Shown here piece after piece: positions 42,275-54,002 of a DNA stretch of 64,000 nt. The DNA comes from Nelumbo lutea (Eukaryota > Streptophyta > Magnoliopsida > Proteales > Nelumbonaceae), in the NCBI GenBank assembly GCA_022828595.1, contig JAKGHH010000001.1, forward strand, positions 74,644,401 through 74,708,400. The letters run 5' to 3'. Under the pieces are notes generated by a model. That model saw only the letters and a list, made by a program, of their open reading frames with translations, was not told the origin of the DNA and made no database searches. Both the position numbers and the translations under genes were made by a program. How positions within the stretch are numbered: position 1 is the stretch's first letter; each line of letters starts with the position of its first letter.

Positions 42275-44307
42275 GGGTAAATTATAAAAACCCCCTTGTA
42301 CTATAGGGTTTGTGACAAAGACCCCCCTGTACTTTGTTTTGTGACAAAGACCCTTCTGTACTATGACCGTCAGACAAAGACCCCCTTCTGTTAACTTTCC
42401 GTTGAAATCTGCTGTTGCAGTATTTTTTAATCCCCATATTTCCCTTCTAATAATTATTTGCACAATTAGGAAAAAATATTGTTCATCTTCTTCCCCAAAT
42501 TCACGATACACGAATAGCAGTGGTGGAAGAAAAATCTGACTTTCTTTGATGAAAAATGTACAATGTCTAATCTTTGGCAATGCTTGTTAACAAAGATTGA
42601 TGTCTCATCTTTCCAACAGTGAACTGTAGTGGCATCCGATTTCTGTTGGGCAGCGACAGAGGGACTTCGCTCATCAGAATTCAATCTCGGCCATACCGCA
42701 GTGGCATCTGATTTAGAAACAACCAAGCGATGAAGAGTTCCAACTCTTCCAAACCCATATTCGACCTTGTCGAGATTGGGGTCGGTTGGTGGTTGCTATA
42801 GAAATAATGGCTTTCAAACCCAGATTCCACTCAATTGGACCAGCTTTGCAGCACAGTGATTGCTATAGAGAAGATGTTGGTGGACCAATGGACTAGTCTA
42901 GCGGTGGTGGTCGCCCTATGGGCATGTCTGGAACACCCCTACTTTCCATCTTTGTATTGATCACAGGGCATCATCCAAATTCTCAATTCCCATGTCAGCT
43001 CTGACAACCCCAATCACAGGACATCATCCAAATCCTCAATTCCCATGTCAATCACTCCTTACTCTTTCTCTGAAAAGGAGTCACCCACGGTGGAGAATGA
43101 CTTTGCCCACTTCCCCATCTCCAAATCAAAACCCACTATGGAGAATGGCTTTAGAATAGTAAAATACAGGTGCCCATTATGGAATACCCCTTCTTGGTGA
43201 GAATTCTCGCTAAGAATATGGCAAAAGCCCTTGAATCGGCTCCATGAATTGAAGGTTGAGTCGTAAACAAAAACAGAATTCGAAAAGGACCTAGAAGAGA
43301 GCACAACCATCTTGTATTCGTTTGACGACGAGGGGACGAGAGAGACCGATTTGAATGAGAAAGGGTGGGTTGGAAACTCGATGAGTCTCGAGTATCTAGA
43401 TAGGGGATTTCAAACAAGAAAGATGAATCGGGGGGAGGAGCAGAGGAGGTTGTTGGAGGTGGAGAGAAGGCGGGATAATGCGCAGGACGAGGGTAGTTTG
43501 AGGGTGCGCCACATAGGTGGCTTAAAATCAAAGTGAATGAACTCGTGGTAAATTTTAGGGTTAGAAAATAGAAGAAAAGAGAAGCATGGATGAATTTGGG
43601 TTTTGTCTCCAACTCCGAGCTGAGAAGAATAGTGAACAGAGATAAAAAGATAGAGAAGAGCAAAGAAATTGAAGCGCTTACAAGTAGAACGGAGACTCAA
43701 CAAGGTTTGAGAGGGAGGAAAGTTAGTATACGTTCAAGAAGCTCTTCCGACAACCTATTCCAGATTGTAGGCTTCATCTCTGGTTGACTCATCGAAGTCC
43801 GAGTGTTCTAGATTGTAGGCTTCATCTAAGTCACCCTCAGGTGAAGAATATGGTTTAGACTCATGCATCTTTTTGCGAGAGCATGAGGCTATAACCACCG
43901 GTTCCCGGGAAACCATTCACCAAGAGGCAGCAAGGATGACATGTTACCCGATGGAACGGTGGTGAAGATGACTTGGTGTTGTCGCGGGAGGAAGAAAGGG
44001 GAGGAGAGACAGGGAAAGGGGAAGAAGAGAGATCGGGGGAGAGGGAGAGAGAGAGAAATATAAAGGAATTTGAGGTAGAATGTTGTTCGGTGTATCGTGA
44101 ATTTGGGGAAGAAGATGAACAATATTTTTCTCCTAATTGTACGAATAATTATTAGAAGAGTAATATGGAGATTAAAAAATATTGTAACAGCAGATTTCAA
44201 TAGAAAGTTAATAGAAGGGGGTCTTTGTCTCACGGTCATAGTAAGAGGGGTCTTTGTTGTAAAACTAAGTATACAGACCCAGTACAGGGGGTCTTTGTAA
44301 TTTACCC
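42275..44307. mobile_element. Mutator-like element with ~240-bp inverted repeats carrying an F-box gene fragment
   Basis: The left end GGGTAAATTATAAAAACCCC (42275) and the right end, inverted GGGTAAATTACAAAGACCCC (44307), stay alignable for about 240 bp, through ACAAAGACCCCCTTCT and CATCTTCTTCCCCAAATTCA (near 42490 and 44100). Flanking A runs (ends at 42274 and from 44308) may be the 9-bp TSD, but it is ambiguous. There is no transposase. The centre holds a captured F-box gene fragment, so it is a Pack-MULE. Confidence 0.78.
43059..43760 (-). pseudogene. Captured F-box protein gene fragment
   Basis: Minus strand. RLSEELLERILTFLPLK followed, after a one-base frameshift near 43705, by LLSLRSTCKRFNFF is an F-box. 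The frame continues (PMWRTLKLPSSC) to a nonsense TGA at 43410-43412, then in the same frame through NPLSRYSRLIEFPTHPF, VFVYDSTFNSWSRFKG, HQEGVFHNGHLYF and IVGFDLEMGKWAKSF to a stop at 43059. The last part resembles the kelch/beta-propeller-like half of plant F-box proteins (SCF ubiquitin-ligase substrate receptors). It is broken, and it lies wholly inside the Mutator-like element. Confidence 0.7.
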
Positions 44308-44370
44308 AAAAAAAAGCCATTTCTGCTTGTACCTAAGTACCAATAAGGCATATCGATACTTTGAACCCTT

Positions 44371-45185
44371 GGTGGGTGAACCATCGTGCCATGCAGGGAG
44401 AACCCAACATGGCCAAAATTTTCTCATCCTGCAGTTGCAGAAACTTGACTTTGTAATCAAAGAAAGAAATATGCAACATCAAACCCAGTTTTCCTCCAAG
44501 CAAACCATTTCTAGGCAAATGCAACGTATCTTCAAGCCTACCTGAAGCTATGGAGAGTTGGCCTTACCAGTGGTGAAGCCAGACAAGGGCACCTTCAAAT
44601 AGGAAGTAGAAATAAACCAAGTATTAGTCAGACATGTTTTTAAGCTCATTGCAAGACTTGGCTTTTAAATAAGCATCACAAACCCAAGACCCAGTAGTTA
44701 GAGATCACTCAGCATTCAGCATCCCTCCAGAAAAAGGAGGCAACAGGATCAATCCCACAGAAATGCAGGCTCTCGCTGGTGGTCAGCGGGCCTCACGAGC
44801 AACCCCTGCTCTGTCCCCATCTGAGTCCCCTGCCTCGGGATAGCACAACTTTTCTGTTTGTGTTGTCATTGATCTTTATGCCTTCTCCCATAAAATTCTA
44901 CAACTTCCCGGGCGCAAACAGAATAGCTAATGTACTGATCAAAAAAAGAATAGCCACTGCAAAGTACACTGGCACAGAAATAGTCCATAAATTCTCCTTG
45001 AATTCTTGCATTAAAGACATAAGCTCAGTGCTAATTACAGCGTTTAGTTCAACAGAAACAACGTCAATAAGCAAAGATTGCCCGGGAAAAAGAGAAAAAA
45101 GCAAGAAGAAGATGGTGGTTGGAGCAGAAACACAACTTTAAGTGAACTTGGATGGCCAGTACTATCATGTAGGCATTAGAACGAC
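44371..45185. other. Downstream flank of the T-protein gene
   Basis: Holds the probable 3' UTR of the minus-strand T-protein gene. The minus strand has a 40-codon frame from ATG near 45021 with a hydrophobic stretch (FAVAILFLISTLAILFAP), but there is no other sign of a gene. Nothing else was recognised. Confidence 0.45.
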
Positions 45186-45732
45186 CTAAGATGGCTTGTA
45201 ATATTTTGTGGAAACAAAGGGCATTTTCGTGACCACACCATCATAGGATTTCCCACGAATTAAAATCTTAACCTTGGTTCCTGCCTTATGTGACCCGGAC
45301 TTCACATAGCCCATGGCAATGTTCTTCTTGAGGCATGGACTGAATCCTCCACTTGTCACCTCCCCAATTGCCTTACCTTCACTGTCCACAATCTCACTGT
45401 GGCTCCTCGGAGGTGGGCCTGAAGAGAAAAAACCAACACGTCGGATTGATGGGCCCTCTTCGAGTTGTTTGAGGATTGTCTCAGCACCCAAAAATCCACC
45501 TTCTGCTCTTCGTCTCTTTCCTATGGCCCATGTAAGTCCAGCCTCTACAGGGGTTATGTGCTGTTCCATGTCATTACCATATAAACAAAGCCCTGCTTCA
45601 AGACGGAGACTGTCACGTGCACCCAGCCCTGTCAACCTTACTTTCCCTTCGGATTTCTCTAAGATTGCCTTGGCAAGATCTACCGCATGCTCTGAAGGAA
45701 CGGAAATTTCAAATCCATCCTCACCGGTATAC
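45186..45732 (-). CDS. GDCST: T-protein exon 3
   Basis: 547 bp beginning at acceptor TTTTTCAG. It encodes [16 protein letters not shown] through to TKYYKPS and the stop codon TAG at 45186-45188. It contains the conserved arginine-rich [11 protein letters not shown] core and the whole C-terminal barrel. Confidence 0.96.
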
Positions 45733-48700
45733 CTGAAAAAGTATGCAAAGTTCTAGAGTGTCAGGCAATGATGACCCTGAAGAAATATTGTGAAGGGACA
45801 TCAATTCAATTGGAGATAAAAGTTTCTAAACCATGATAATCCTAGGAACCACTGACAGTACATTTTTTATTTCAACAACTCCAGCTTGAAGTTCCATGAA
45901 GTTTGATTACAGAACTTCATATACTCTTGCCAGAAACTTCAGAAAGAAAATCAATAAACTCCATGATTTACCAAAATGGCATTTAATAGATGATTTTAAG
46001 CAACATTTGATGAATGGACGAAAAGACATGCCCTTATCTAATCCTGAAAACCTTTCCACTAGTGCAGTATAAATAACAATGACAGATTTTTCTATTTTTC
46101 AAAATTTTCTCTCATTTCCGGGTAATAACATACCCCAAGTCTAAGGGTTAATTTTCCCAATACAGGTGTGGCATCAAATACCCTCTTTTTGGGAGAATGG
46201 AAAACACAGTTCTACACTTCTACATCTGGAAATGTCCAAGATATCCATCATATCATATTTCTTAATGAATGATCCAACTTTCACCAACTGATCCATGTTA
46301 CCCTGTTCAATGGAATTCAAAACAACTACAATCATCAGTTATGCATCAAGAGTAACTTGGTCACACAAATAATTTAATAAACTTTTGCCTCTACAGGTGT
46401 GCCTAGGAACACAAGATCCCATACTCTCCTAATCAACTGGAAAGGGGGGTTTCCTATAACTACACTATAAATCGCAAGTTAGCATATTTAGAAAGTATCC
46501 ACTTGCTATACATATGCCAGAAAGTTGATCCTTTTTAATTAATAAATGAACACCAAAGAAAATTTGTGTAACTGATTTCCTCCCTTGGGGATGTAATGTT
46601 AACCAAGACCGAATCACTGATAAGGCTGACAATTAGTTATCCTTCCTCATGTGATTGTGTCATTATTTTTTGTATTTATCTTTTATCCTTTTGTAACAAA
46701 CTTATCTTGTACATGATGTATATACACACATCAATACCAATGAAATACATAACTTCGCTCCAAGTATACATGTGACGCCATAGACACGTTATCAGAGATA
46801 AGACATGTCCTAACAATTGCAGTTGTGCGCTGTGAATTCAATCTTGAATTAGAGGCCTAAGATGAGGTCCAAAGGAGATTAAGACTAATTTATGTTTGTG
46901 CAATTTAATCTATTAATATGTTTCTTTCAGTTATTTCTCTTTAATTTCTTCTTCAGTCTACAATCAGTGTTTGGTATTAGCTAAGTTCCTCTACTTTGCC
47001 CATTGGCCAGTACAGAACTTGAATAAAAAAAGACCAGTACCCAATATTGGTCCTAGACTCCTAGCTATCTAGGTCTTGCCATTTTAAGTTCTGAACTATA
47101 CAAACAACTTGTTCTTGGAAAATCATGGGCCTTTTACAGGGCTACATTTGTTTCGAACATTCTGGAGTTTAAACATAAGCATAATACTTCTTCCGGATCA
47201 AATTATCAAAAAAAAAAAATCCCTGGATTAATAAGAAAATGACTTTATTCATAAAGAATGCATATATAAGATTTACCCAAGTAATCAAAATTTTGAGAAG
47301 AACAAGGAAAGAGCAAATGAGGTTTTCATAAAGACAGACATGAATCATTTCCTTAACATTTTTGGTAATTCAGCAAGCAGCTGAACCCTACATCACGAGA
47401 AAGAAATTGTAGAGTGATGCACCACTGGAATCTCATATTGCTTGGTACAAAATCAATTTTGTTATCATTGCTACTGTTGGAAGAGGTTCAAATAGAGATA
47501 GAATGGTCTTGAAGGAGAAAACCATGGGCCTTACCTCCTCCCTGAACACACAAAATAATATGGACTCTACAGAGACACACAGAACTTGGCAGGAGACTAT
47601 TTTTACAGAACATTTTGATGATGATCCAAGTTGAAGTTAGAAATATTAGTCAGTACTTAGGATCTTAGAGCAGGAATCATTATAAAAGACAAATTCAATA
47701 GGACCAAAAAAGTTTGATCAACGCTCCTTTGAAAATCTAGGGTTTTTAGGTATAGAAGGAACTTTCCCAGGACCTTTGGGGGAAATCTTACAGGTCTATT
47801 CAGGACAACTTGATGATGGGAATTCAATGACTGTGAATCTCTCATTGTTGCAATGTTTAAAATTGGTTTCTCCCTTGCATACAAGATATTACAGGTCTTT
47901 TCCCATAGAAGGAAGTTTCCCAGGACCTTTGGGGGAAATCTTACACGTCTATTCAGGACAACTTGATGATGGGAATTCATTGACTGTGAATCTCTCATTG
48001 TTGAATGTTTAAAATTGGTTTCTTCCTTGCCTACAAGATATTATACTGAAAGGCAAAATTGTAGATGGCCATTGGTTGGATGCTGTCACCCTCTGACAAA
48101 TATCAGGCTCTCCCACACTTCATAAGAGGAGCTAGATCATTGGCTTCTAGATTGAACAACTCATTCAAATTGATTCCTAGATCAGCTAGTCCTTTGGCCT
48201 ATGGACTATCAAGAGAATGGATTGGGGTGGCACATTTGTATTGAGGACTGTAACATGGACGCACAAGAGTCAGAGTCTGACACATCCACGATGTCTGTGG
48301 ACTCATGGACAAATCTATGGAAAAGTATATACTATTAAAATAGTTCAAAAGTTTGAATTATGACATAATATACCTGCAAAAGGAGGTCAAAAATGTCATT
48401 TTTGTTCCATTTGATTTGAAAAATGGCATTCATCTTGTACATCAGCCGTTCATTTATGTCAAATAAACTAGGAGATAAAAAGGAAATGTTACATAGTGTC
48501 CCTCAAGAATCCCTGGAGTGTTGGACTCCAATGCATGTCAAAACAGACACATTGTCCATTTATGAGAGTTCATGCAACATTGATAGAGGAGCACAAGCTG
48601 AGGATAGTTTGTATCATCTCTATTTATGCCCATGTCTCAATGATGTGATCTGTAGAGTTCTCTGTGTCAACAACGGCAAGTAGAATTTTATTAGGATGTG

Positions 48701-48853
48701 GAATGACCCTTCACTTTAAAGTTGACTTACACAAAAAAGCATAAAAATTATTACCTTGTCAGTTGTTACAGTGATTTACAGAGGTTGACACGCTAAACAC
48801 TTGTGCTCATCTGAATATTTAGCATTGCTACTTAGGCTCAGTTCAGGAAGACT

Positions 48854-48909
<56 letters not shown>

Positions 48910-51900
48910 CTATATATATGTAGGTGCAAAACCTTGTATATTGTATTTCTAAGCCTTGTATTTGCACTATACATTCATTTTTGTCTTTGTATTCTTCCTA
49001 AACTAAGCCTTACCAACATAACACTGGCCTTAATGCTGGTTTGACACTTGGGAGGTAGTTTCAATCATGACACCCACAAACCTTTGAATACGTCACCAAC
49101 TGATCAGCAATATCTATTATGCTTACATTAGGCAACCTATAGCCTGAAGAAATATAATTTTCTGTCTCCTCTCTTTCTCATAGAAAGCAAGCCAGATACA
49201 TTCTTTCTTCTTCACCACACTAGACCACTCAAAAAGAGAAAGTAAAAGAAGTGCCATCTAAAACTTGATAAGCGCAATGCAATGCTCCTAAGGCTGTAAA
49301 AAAGCTAAGTTGAGCTGAGCTTTGCCTCGATCAGGTTGTCAACTCACAATGAGGCTTAGGTGGAAGATTGGCTCATCTATAGAATCTTTTTTTTCCCTCT
49401 CTGAGAAAGGGTAACAATTTCATTCAGGCAAAAGAGAAATCTTTTATAGTCAACAATTATAACACACACACACACACGCACACACATCCATGAATGTATG
49501 TATTTAAGTATGTATATCAACTTATATATATATCCTCATGTTCATTACGCTGACGAGGCTATGTACCAAAAAAAAAGCTGAAGAAGCTCAATTTGAGGCT
49601 TTGAATATGTGTTCAATGCACATGCACATTAGAAATTTTCAATATCAAATATATAAAAGATGATCAATATATATATGTGTTCTATGCATTTGTTTCAGGT
49701 CCCACCACAAACTAGCAGCAACACGGCAAGTGAGTGCAATACAGGCCTGCAAATCTATTTCTTTACTGGATGTTTTCAAACCCCTGTTTCCACGCAGCAC
49801 AGGATTTACCATCACACCGAGCAGAAACCCCCTTCATTATCCAAATTCCAAACAACAGGATTACAAATATAAAAGGACAAAGGTGACAGTACAATTTTAT
49901 GGGGAGTGACTAATCTGGATTTTGGCATCTTACAATCATGGCAATAGCACATAAAGAGGCTTCTTTGAGATTTGGTTCCAAATCTATTTTATGCTATATC
50001 TAGACGACATTGGCTCATGAATATACTTTCAATATTTATTATCTAGCATTAGTGAAGACACAAAATGGTGCATTCAAAAATCATAGCATATAAAACCATC
50101 ATGTTCAGTTAATCTTGTGTTATCTGGAGAGGACCACTGAAGAGAAAAGAGGATCTAAAAATCCAATAGGACCCAGCACATGTGATTGGCTGATTGCAAC
50201 ATAATGAGGGTTCTCTATCAGATTGCAATGAGACCAAGCTGGTTAATTCCTTTTGACTCTTAACTCAAATTCTCAGCCCCTAAACTTAACCAACTAATCT
50301 TAGCTGGTGTTAAAATTAAAATCCTTGGCACAGTCAAACAAAAATCATACTACTAAACCCTAACCAGATAGTGACATAGATAAGGGTCTAATTCATCATC
50401 TTTTTCCTGAAATAGAATAAGCAAGTTCAAACATTTAATCATTTTTCTTCAAAATGCAAAAAGAGAAAAAACAAATAGCTAGTAGTTATAAGCACTAAAA
50501 TTATAATCCTAGAAAGCAGGCACTAACTCAGAACAGAAAGGAACATGAGCTTTAGCTGCCTCACTATGTCTTAGTTAACAGTAATTTGTAAGATAACAAA
50601 AAGGAACCAAGGAAGCAACATACCCAGTTCTAGTAAGAAAGCAGTGCACCCCATTGATATCCAAAGTTCGGAATTCCCCAAAGTATATCTTACCCAAGTC
50701 ATCTGTTGTCAAATGTTGTAGAACTGGTGCAGCAAGAGGACCCTATACCATAGCCAGACATAAAACTCTTACTGGTATATCACTATAAGGATATGAACTG
50801 ACATAAAAGTGCTAATAAGTTGGTGTTTTTTTTTTTTTTTTTTCCAAATGAGGAAGAAATAAAACCTCAGTTGAAAACAAGGGACTTTATTCCCTAAAAG
50901 AAATCAGTAAGACCAAAAAAATTATAAAAACAGTATTAACTACAATGCTTAACCTGCCAAAGAGGATTAAATAGCCTTCTTGTCTGTTAGGGTTGAAGAG
51001 ACCATAAAAGATTCAAAAGGAGAGTTCCCAATACAAAATAGTAAGAAAAACAGTATGCAAAAAGAAATTCAAGATGATAATTATTTCAAAAAATAAGAGT
51101 AGCTCAAGAGAAAAAGAAATTGCCAAAATCACATCATTTCACCCAAAACAAAGTGATGCTAATTCCAAACCAATCAAGAAAACATCATAATTAAATAACT
51201 AATCATGAAAAACATGAAAGAAACTAAGACATATTTCAAATCTAGAAAAAATAAAAGATTCCTTAATTGAGGAGCCATACTTTGAATACCAACCCTAGTA
51301 GATAGAGAGTGAAGATATATAAGCTCAAAGTAACATCCATGTCACAAAAGAGAATTTAAGGCATAAAATAAATAAAACTATCATCATCATCATCTCCCTC
51401 AGAAGTGGGATTGGCGATACCTATCTCATTGCTTTATTTTCCTCTACCCAAGGCCATATTTTCTGTTAGAAAAAGAAAATCGATAATTCACCTGGAGAGC
51501 TAGAAGAGATCTCTCATCGTGGATGTGCCATGTGACATCCCCGCCCTTGGCCTTGAACGCCTTCATGTGCTCCTCAATATGTGCCAGGTCCTTATCCCTG
51601 CAACCCGCATTCACAACTAGGTATATGTGGTCATCCTTCACCTTAGTAATGACTGAATCATCAATTGCCCCTCCTTTCTCGTTCGTAAAGACAGTAAGCG
51701 TCCCAGAACCAGGAGCCAACCCAGCAACATCAGCAATTACAAGCTTCTCCAGAAACGGAACGCAGTCCTTACCCTTAAGGCTGAGGCCACACATGTGCGA
51801 GACATCAAAGATGCTACCATTCTCCCTACAATTCAGAGTTGAGTCCATGATCGAATCCTTGTATTGAATCGGCATGCTCCATCCGGCAAACGGAACCATC

Positions 51901-52049
51901 TTCCCGCCATTGGCGACATGGAAGTCATAAAGGACCGTCTTCTTGAGCTCAGCTTCGGAGGCAAAACATCGGCGTACCACAGCCTTCTTATCAGTCTGAG
52001 CGAGGCGGCGCGTGATGGACTGCCCAAGCTGCCATAGACCTCCTCTCAT
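45186..52049 (-). CDS. GDCST: Aminomethyltransferase, mitochondrial (glycine cleavage system T-protein)
   Basis: Three exons: 51492-52049, 50624-50742, 45186-45732. They give 407 residues, the usual plant length. T-protein takes the aminomethyl group from lipoyl H-protein and, with tetrahydrofolate, releases ammonia and makes methylene-THF, the central step of photorespiratory glycine decarboxylation in mitochondria. Seen: presequence [20 protein letters not shown] to about residue 30; GCV_T folate-binding domain ([42 protein letters not shown]); C-terminal domain ([54 protein letters not shown]); end [13 protein letters not shown]. An in-frame upstream ATG exists, but its extension is unlike the family. 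No break is seen, so it should be functional. Confidence 0.97.
47755..48045. repeat. 152-bp tandem duplication in intron 2
   Basis: TTTCCCAGGACCTTTGGGGG at 47763 recurs at 47915. TTGATGATGGGAATTCA at 47811 recurs at 47963. The constant spacing is 152 bp. The copies differ at few positions, so the duplication is fairly young. Confidence 0.9.
48861..48914 (+). repeat. (TC)n(TCTA)n microsatellite
   Basis: About 15 TC units followed by TCTA units and a TA run. Confidence 0.95.
49385..49432 (-). mobile_element. Tiny LINE 3' tail
   Basis: A T run plus CTGAGAAAGGGTAACAATTT on the plus strand is nearly the same as the 3' end of the LINE at 15223 (TTGAGAAAAGGTAAAG...ATTTCATT). AGAATCTTTT and AGAAATCTTTT flank it as a possible TSD. 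It is a very short insertion of about 45 bp. Confidence 0.45.
49463..49488 (+). repeat. (CA)n microsatellite
   Basis: A run of CA units with one CG interruption. Confidence 0.9.
50624..50742 (-). CDS. GDCST: T-protein exon 2
   Basis: 119 bp encoding [34 protein letters not shown] and TRTG. The acceptor is CTATGGTATAG and the donor GTATGTTGC. It is too short and split for a simple ORF search but is unambiguous by homology. Introns of 749 bp and 4891 bp flank it. Confidence 0.95.
50826..50845 (+). repeat. Poly-T run in intron 1
   Basis: About 20 T. It could be the A tail of a minus-strand retroposon, but the adjoining sequence was not recognised. Confidence 0.8.
51492..52049 (-). CDS. GDCST: T-protein exon 1
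   Basis: 558 bp, 186 codons, from ATG 52049 to [12 protein letters not shown]. The donor GTGAATTATC starts at 51491. It contains the mitochondrial presequence and most of the N-terminal folate-binding domain. Confidence 0.96.
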
Positions 52050-52870
52050 CTTATCGCGCAGTAAGATCTGATATATGGCAGAAAGAAAAGGATAAGAAAA
52101 TATAACAGAGAAATGGATGGTGAACTGTAAATGAATTTCTATCCAACAAACCCGGAAAACTGAAAATGTAAGCAACCCAACCCAGTCCACCTCCTTAACT
52201 TCACTGGAAACAAACAAAAGAAATTGACGAATCAGAGGATGGTTGTATTAAACGACCGCAAACTCAGATCAACCAAAAATAATATCAAAAACCATGTCTG
52301 AGCAATCACAACTCACAAGTGTGTACGTGAAGCAAATGACAGGATATGCAATCAGAACGAAACTCAAGCAGAATCTCTTAACAAACCAAGAAATTTACTC
52401 AATTGTCTGACCCTTTTACCTTTTAGAGAGGGGCAGAGTATGGGAAAGAACATGGTGATCACAAAATTGATTGAGTAAAGTTGTTAGAACTATTAGGACT
52501 TAGGAACCAAAGCACCGACACAAACCAAGTAAAAAAAAAGTATGAGCTCTAGCTGTTCGAACGTCAATGAGCATCCCAAATGAGAAATGCAGATCGAAAA
52601 AAAGGGATAAACTTACAGAATACAGTGATTCCTCCTCTTCCTATTACGAGCGCGAGACAGAGGGATCAGTGGAAAAGCATGTCCTCCTCAGCACTGAGAA
52701 TAGGAATAGAGTTGATGCAACCGTGAAACATAGAAAAAGAAAAAGAAAAAACACAAGGAAATGTTTTTTATATAATTGCATCGATAAGGTTAATAGTATA
52801 AAATTGAGATGTCGGAGGTGTCCAGTGGGTGGCGGAGAGTTCCTCAGCTACTTGTAGATCGAGACACGCT
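52050..52870 (-). promoter_or_regulatory. 5' UTR and promoter of the T-protein gene
   Basis: Minus-strand promoter. TTATATAAAAAAC (52763-52776, minus) is a TATA-like box about 720 bp upstream of the ATG, which would imply a long leader or a leader intron. A GATAAGG I-box, a motif common in light-regulated photorespiratory genes, lies at 52783-52789. A closer start cannot be excluded. Confidence 0.35.
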
Positions 52871-52905
52871 AGCCCCATCGCTGGTGAGTGGTGGGTGGTG
52901 GGTGG

Positions 52906-52930
52906 CCCTCTCTCTCTCTCTCTCTCTCTT
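52906..52930 (+). repeat. (CT)n microsatellite
   Basis: About 12 CT units upstream of the T-protein gene. Confidence 0.9.
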
Positions 52931-53273
52931 CGCGACGGATCCAAGAGGAATGTTTGGGCGTAGAGTAGACTGTGGTTCCTGCCCTCCTGGTTCGAGAGAA
53001 GTGAGAGGGAGCCGCCCATCTGGGGACCCACCATGGAGATTCTTTGATCAACTGTAAATGATTACTTTGTAATCGTCGTCCAATCGATACTGAAACATAT
53101 TATTACTATGCCCCATGACACAGGCAGGATATCCTCGGGTCCAAGAATAGTTGAGACCGTTGAGTCCAGAATCCAGATGTTGGGCTGGAGCTCTCAAACT
53201 GCAGTCTGGATCTGCTACCCACCCCTGAGAGATGTTCCCGATGTGCGGCTCTAGTGTTGTGAGTAGCTGAGGA

Positions 53274-53575
53274 TTTGTTCGGTTAAAACCAAAAAATTAA
53301 ATCTAAAACCGGTTTGAAAAAACCAAAAAAATTTTGATTAAGAAATTTATTATATAATATATTATAATATATAATATACATTAATATATACATATACTAT
53401 AATATATAAATCTATTAATATATATATAATATATAATATGTATTAATATAATATTAATAAAATTCGGCTTTGAGTTTTTTTTTTTTAATAATTCGGTTTT
53501 GGATCGGTTTATACTTTATAAGTTCGATTTTTAAAAATTCAATTTATTGGGGTTGATTTTTAACCAAATAAGAGA
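53274..53575. repeat. Possible miniature inverted-repeat element with TA-rich core
   Basis: TTGTTCGGTTAAAACCAAAA near 53275 is inverse to TTGATTTTTAACCAAATAA near 53551. The centre is a TA-rich stretch. Short terminal repeats, no clear TSD. Confidence 0.5.
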
Positions 53576-53809
53576 ATGCCATAAAAATTCCACCTACCAA
53601 AGCCAAATGGCATCACATGCATTTATCTGATCGAAAAGACAGTAGAATAGAATCGAAGTAAGTGCTTAAACAACTTCACCTTATCATTTTGAATTCCACT
53701 GCAAATCTATAATAATTCAAAATATCAAATACTCTCATCTTAAACACCAATAGCCACTTATTTATTGGCATCAATTCCAAGCTGGCACCTACCCCAATTG
53801 CAATATAAC

Positions 53810-54002
53810 CAAAGTTCAAAAAATTGATATGATACACCTGATCCCGTATCGTATCATATCTTTTGGGTCTTAAAATACCTATAAACCACCATTTTTTTAT
53901 TCATCAAAAACCAAAATTTGAAAAAAAAAACTAAAAAAAATTCATATATATATATATATAAATATCCAATATATAGAGATGTACCGATACTTTGAACCAT
54001 GG
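53810..54002. repeat. Miniature relative of the 42121 element
   Basis: CAAAGTTCAAAAAATTGATA at the left and GTACCGATACTTTGAACC at the right are inverted. Both ends match the outer element at 42121-44370. ATATAAC at 53803-53809 and 54003-54009 may be the TSD. Confidence 0.6.

Larger units (their letters stand above)
42121..44370. mobile_element. Outer inverted-repeat element (GGTTCAAAGTATCGATA ends)
   Basis: AAGGTTCAAAGTATCGATAT at 42121 is mirrored by ATATCGATACTTTGAACCCTT ending at about 44370. A small relative with similar ends lies at 53810-54002. Almost all of the interior is a Mutator-like element inserted later. The TSD was not resolved. Confidence 0.6.
45733..50623 (-). other. T-protein intron 2 (4.9 kb)
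   Basis: Spliced out between exons 2 and 3. It contains a 152-bp tandem duplication, CT/CA microsatellites and a tiny LINE tail, listed separately. The remainder is AT-rich with no recognised gene. Confidence 0.85.

Noticed and set aside
44898..45104. 68-codon minus-strand frame with a possible transmembrane segment downstream of the T-protein gene
   Set aside because: It lacks an ATG at the stated start and only 40 codons remain from the first ATG. It is more likely 3' UTR of the T-protein gene.
52050..52217. In-frame N-terminal extension of the T-protein
   Set aside because: The extra residues are unlike plant T-proteins, whose presequence starts at [10 protein letters not shown]. The segment is taken as 5' UTR.
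52567..52857. 96-codon lysine/arginine-rich plus-strand ORF
   Set aside because: It lies antisense in the T-protein promoter and is low-complexity. No homology recognised.
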